This document shows, in pieces, positions 13,682-16,070 of a stretch of 16,070 nt of DNA (positions are counted from its first letter, which is position 1; each line of letters begins with the position of its first letter). The notes beneath the pieces are model-generated. The model had not been told where the DNA came from and did no database searches. It saw nothing but the letters and a program-made list of their open reading frames with translations. A program made the translations under genes and the position numbers. Source of the stretch: a bacterium. Its GTDB lineage: Bacteria; ARS69. Where the stretch lies: the NCBI GenBank assembly GCA_025774865.1, contig JALGZO010000775.1, positions 1-16,070 of the forward strand, given 5' to 3'.

Positions 13682-13816
13682 GAAGCCCTCCTCACCCTGG
13701 CGGGACCATTGAACGGGGAGCCCGGGGGCCAAGTCGAGGGGAATTTGGCGCCGAACACGGGCGTGGACTGAGCCCCTCACGATTGGCATCCTGTCCGGGA
13801 CCGGAGGTCCGCCATC
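13682..13816. promoter_or_regulatory. Divergent intergenic gap between the duplicated-domain gene and the HD gene
   Basis: These 135 bases separate two outward-facing genes and must contain both promoters. The ribosome sites are clear at each end (GAGGAGG on the minus strand, GGAGG at 13803-13807 on the plus strand). I found no convincing -35/-10 pair. A weak inverted repeat GCCAA/TTGGC is present in the middle. Confidence 0.3.
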
Positions 13817-14407
13817 ATGAGCAAGATACCGACCCGCGACGAAGCGTGGGAGATTCTGACGGAGTTCACGAAGGGCGACGCCCTGCGAAAGCACGCCCTC
13901 GCGGTCGAGGCCGCGATGCGCACCTACGCCGTCAGGCGCGGCGGTGATCCCGACGTCTGGGGGGTCACCGGGCTCCTGCACGACTTCGACTACGAGAAGT
14001 ACCCGACGCTCGACGACCACCCGTTCCGGGGTTCGGAGATCCTCGAGGAACGCGGCATCGCGGAGGAAATCCGGCGCGCGATCCTCGGCCACGGCGACCA
14101 TACGGGCGTGGCGCGCGATACGGACATGGCCAGAGCTCTGTACGCCGTCGACGAGCTGTGCGGTTTCCTCACCGCGTGCGCACTCGTGCGACCGACGAAG
14201 AGGATCGCGGACGTGCCGGTCAAATCGGTCAAGAAGAAGATGAAGGACAAGGCGTTCGCCCGGTCCGTGAACCGCGACGACATCCGACGGGGTGCGGAGG
14301 AGCTCGGGGTCGAGCTCGGCGAGCACATCGAGTTCGTTCGCGACGCGATGACCGAAGTCGCGACCGAGCTCGGCCTGGATGGCTCGGCCGCACCCGTGAA
14401 GCCGTAA
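13817..14407 (+). CDS. HD-domain phosphohydrolase-like protein
   Basis: This is a metal-dependent hydrolase fold protein of 196 residues. The HD-superfamily residues are visible: H26 in RKHALAVEAAM, H55-D56 in VTGLLHDFDYEKYP, the histidines in AILGHGDHTG (about 95-100), and the later Asp in YAVDELCGFL. The DDHPFRGSEILEERG segment is typical of the small HDIG-type hydrolases. Such enzymes remove phosphate groups from nucleotides or similar compounds; the substrate is unknown. The ATG at 13817 has GGAGG about nine bases upstream. It stands alone, divergent from the duplicated-domain gene and convergent with the glycosyltransferase gene, with 45 bases between stops. A C-terminal basic stretch KSVKKKMKDKAFAR is seen around residue 140. 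Confidence 0.88.
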   Translation: MSKIPTRDEAWEILTEFTKGDALRKHALAVEAAMRTYAVRRGGDPDVWGVTGLLHDFDYEKYPTLDDHPFRGSEILEERGIAEEIRRAILGHGDHTGVARDTDMARALYAVDELCGFLTACALVRPTKRIADVPVKSVKKKMKDKAFARSVNRDDIRRGAEELGVELGEHIEFVRDAMTEVATELGLDGSAAPVKP

Positions 14408-14409
14408 CG

Positions 14410-14423
14410 GGCGAGAGCTCGCC
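14410..14423. terminator. Short hairpin between convergent genes
   Basis: GGCGAG (14410-14415) and CTCGCC (14418-14423) form an inverted repeat that could fold with a four-base loop. It lies three bases after the HD gene stop, in the 45-base gap between convergent genes, where a two-way terminator would be expected. It has no T-run on either side, so support is weak. Confidence 0.3.
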
Positions 14424-14452
14424 ACTCACTCGTGCGGGTCCGGGTGACAGCG

Positions 14453-16070
14453 CTAGGGCGGACCCTCCCCGCTGGCGCGGGCCAACAGCCGCTGAGCGCG
14501 ACGATCGTCGGGGGACAGCGCCAACGCTTCCTCGGCGCGCTGCCGGGCACGGGCGGAGTCTCCCTGCGCCAGGGCGAGTCGACCCAGGTGAATGAACGGA
14601 CTCGCGTAGGTCCGGTCCCGTTCGATCGCGGCGAGAAAGAGCGACTCCGCCTCGGCGGGTCGCGACAGGCGCATCTCGCATAGTCCCGCATTGTTCAGAC
14701 ACCCGGCGGCCGGCTCGTGCTCCTCTGCGGCGAGCCGGAGAAAGATCGCGCGCGCCTCCTCGAACTGCCCCTCGGCGAACAATCGGTGCGCCTCCTGCAG
14801 ACGCGCCTCTCCGTCGCCGGGGACGTGTCCCTCCAGCCGATCCGCGATCCGGGTTTCCTCCCCCGCCCGTCGAACGTCGCCCTGGCGCCGCAGCACTTCC
14901 GCGAGCTTGCGCCGGTTGGGCGACCACTGCGGATCGATCGCAATCGACTTCTCGAGAAAGACCCGCGCCTCGTCGAGATCTCCGGCCATCGTCGCCAGCG
15001 TCCCGAAGTTGAGGTAGTCGACGCGTCGACTCTCGAGCCGTGACAGGAACGGCCCCTGGAAGTTGACGAGAACGAAGAGAGCAAGGACGCCGACGCCGCT
15101 CCCGATCGCCCGGAAAGGGACGCCTCCGGACGTCGCTGAACGCAGCGCGCCGCCGGCCCGGCGCGCGCCCGCAACCGCGAAGAGGATCAAACACGGTACC
15201 GTCGGGTGTCGGTATTCCGAGGACACGTAGAATGCGAGGCAAGTCGCGATCGAGACGGCGATCGGGACCGCGGGGACCGCGAGACGGCGCGCGTCCGTCG
15301 CGAGCCCGACGATCGCGAAAGGCAGTATCCAACCGAGGTGGATCCGGAACACGGCCAGGACCCAGGACCAGTCCATCGCGAAGTAGTACGAGAGATTCGT
15401 CTGCGACTCGGTCGCGTTGAGCCAGATGCGGAGCTTGCGAAGTCCGAGGCGCAGCGCGCGTGCCGGGTCCCGAGTCCACTCTCGCTGCGTCTCCCCCAGC
15501 CAGAATCGGCTCGACTGCGCGAGCGTCAGCTCCCGTCCCGCCCGCCGCGACGCCTCGACCCGGTAGTCTTCGGCCTCACGCTCCGGCACGGGATTCGCGA
15601 GGAAGTCCGGTTGCGAGTAGATACCGGTCGCCTCCGGGTGGTTCCCGGCCCAGAGCGCCATTCCGCCGTTCGCGCTCACCGGCACGAGCTCCCCCGACGC
15701 GCGCCAGTTGCGAACCGTCACCGGGGCCACCACCAGTCCCGCGACGACCGCCGCGACGACGGCCGCGGCGGTGCCCCGCCGCCCCCTCCGGAGCCACGGT
15801 AGCAGGAACGCCGGAAGCAACAGCGCGTGGTTCGCGCGACCGAGAGTGAGAAGGCCGACCAGGCCGCCGAGGCCCCCCGCGCCGAGTGCATCCGGCGCCG
15901 GACCGACCCGCACGGCCACGGGCGCCGCTGCGGTCGTCAGGAAGAGCAGGAGGCTCGGCGTGATGAGAGCCCCGTCGTAGAAGATCGCCGGGCCGTAGAC
16001 CGCGAGAATGGCGCCGGCCCAGACGCCGTCGCGGCTTCGCCCGAGGGCATCCGCGATCCGCGCCGTGAGC
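14453..16070 (-). CDS. GT-C membrane glycosyltransferase (PMT/ArnT-like) with C-terminal TPR tail, 5' part missing
   Basis: About 538 residues are visible; the open frame continues without a stop to the window edge, so the N-terminus, including the catalytic acidic loop expected in GT-C enzymes, is outside. The visible part starts in membrane segments (AGAILAVYGPAIFYDGALITPSLLLFL, then LLPAFLLPWL and a basic GRRG loop followed by VVAAVVAGLVVAPVTVRNWR). A periplasmic loop with GGMALWAGNHPEATGIY is typical of the family. More helices follow (FRIHLGWILPFAIVG, GVLALFVLVNF). The last 190 residues are tetratricopeptide-like, with repeats such as NFGTLATMAGDLDEARVFLEKSIAIDP and NNAGLCEMRLSRPAEAESLFLAAIERD. 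These enzymes move a sugar from a lipid-phosphate carrier to a protein or lipid; acceptor unknown. A GTG at 15919 is not needed as a start because the frame runs further. Confidence 0.85.
   Translation of the reverse strand, partial: LTARIADALGRSRDGVWAGAILAVYGPAIFYDGALITPSLLLFLTTAAAPVAVRVGPAPDALGAGGLGGLVGLLTLGRANHALLLPAFLLPWLRRGRRGTAAAVVAAVVAGLVVAPVTVRNWRASGELVPVSANGGMALWAGNHPEATGIYSQPDFLANPVPEREAEDYRVEASRRAGRELTLAQSSRFWLGETQREWTRDPARALRLGLRKLRIWLNATESQTNLSYYFAMDWSWVLAVFRIHLGWILPFAIVGLATDARRLAVPAVPIAVSIATCLAFYVSSEYRHPTVPCLILFAVAGARRAGGALRSATSGGVPFRAIGSGVGVLALFVLVNFQGPFLSRLESRRVDYLNFGTLATMAGDLDEARVFLEKSIAIDPQWSPNRRKLAEVLRRQGDVRRAGEETRIADRLEGHVPGDGEARLQEAHRLFAEGQFEEARAIFLRLAAEEHEPAAGCLNNAGLCEMRLSRPAEAESLFLAAIERDRTYASPFIHLGRLALAQGDSARARQRAEEALALSPDDRRAQRLLARASGEGPP

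Noticed and set aside
13682-14425. N-terminal extension of the 176-residue protein to 424 residues
   Set aside because: The upstream part is antisense to the HD-domain gene. The GTG at 13681 has a strong ribosome site and leaves a normal divergent gap.
14426-15479. Minus-strand open frame of 416 codons reaching from 15479 to 14229
   Set aside because: It is a frame-shifted copy of the glycosyltransferase TPR region and then antisense to the HD gene, with no coherent protein features.
1-16070. CRISPR array, tRNA, rRNA, insertion sequence or phage genes
   Set aside because: No regularly spaced repeats, cloverleaf-like stretch, transposase or integrase motifs, or terminal inverted repeats were found by reading; all long stretches are explained by the listed genes.

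Overview
The window is 16,070 bases of very GC-rich bacterial chromosome (about two thirds G+C by eye), packed almost entirely with protein-coding genes. Around half of the genes appear to start with GTG or TTG, stop and start codons often overlap, and the longest non-coding gap is about 200 bases. Gene content (DtxR-feoAB, seven-iron ferredoxin, monofunctional proline dehydrogenase, secreted aspartyl protease-like protein, rhomboid-TPR, GT-C transferase with TPR tail) suggests a free-living Gram-negative-type bacterium such as an Acidobacteriota, Gemmatimonadota, Myxococcota or related lineage. The sequence alone does not settle the taxon. I see no tRNA, rRNA, CRISPR array, insertion sequence or phage gene.

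Region 1 (1-5880, all minus strand) is a tightly spaced run of eight genes read right to left: ferredoxin fdxA, proline dehydrogenase, adenosine deaminase, a Nudix/metallo-beta-lactamase fusion, a DUF1848 protein with a radical-SAM-like cysteine cluster, a DtxR-family regulator with a cysteine-rich tail, feoA, and the first 52 codons of feoB (cut by the window edge). A good sigma70-type promoter (TTTACA-17-TATACC) lies in front of fdxA. Several junctions are translationally coupled (TTGA, GTGA, TAG|GTG, and a 17-base feoA/feoB overlap). The group joins ferrous iron uptake and its likely regulator to Fe-S proteins and to proline and purine-nucleoside catabolism. A palindrome and AT-rich tract in front of the regulator may give the regulator-feoAB part separate control.

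Region 2 (5867-7524, minus) holds a small unrecognised exported protein and a DnaQ-type exonuclease fused to a WYL-like domain, the most unusual single protein here. Region 3 (7730-10262) is a sodium/solute symporter (plus) convergent with an MFS transporter (minus), their ends overlapping by 71 bases.

Region 4 (10261-13681) begins with a plus-strand exported protein carrying two retropepsin-like DTG motifs. Its start codon overlaps the MFS start codon on the other strand in a single CATG. It converges, with a 61-base overlap, on a minus-strand pair: a duplicated-domain 176-residue protein and a rhomboid protease with a TPR tail. Region 5 (13817-16070) is a plus-strand HD-domain hydrolase facing the 3' end of a large membrane GT-C glycosyltransferase with a TPR tail, which runs off the right edge.

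I do not see a clearly new defence or mobile system. The points most worth following are the exonuclease-WYL fusion, the coupled iron/Fe-S/catabolic operon, and the back-to-back overlapping start codons.
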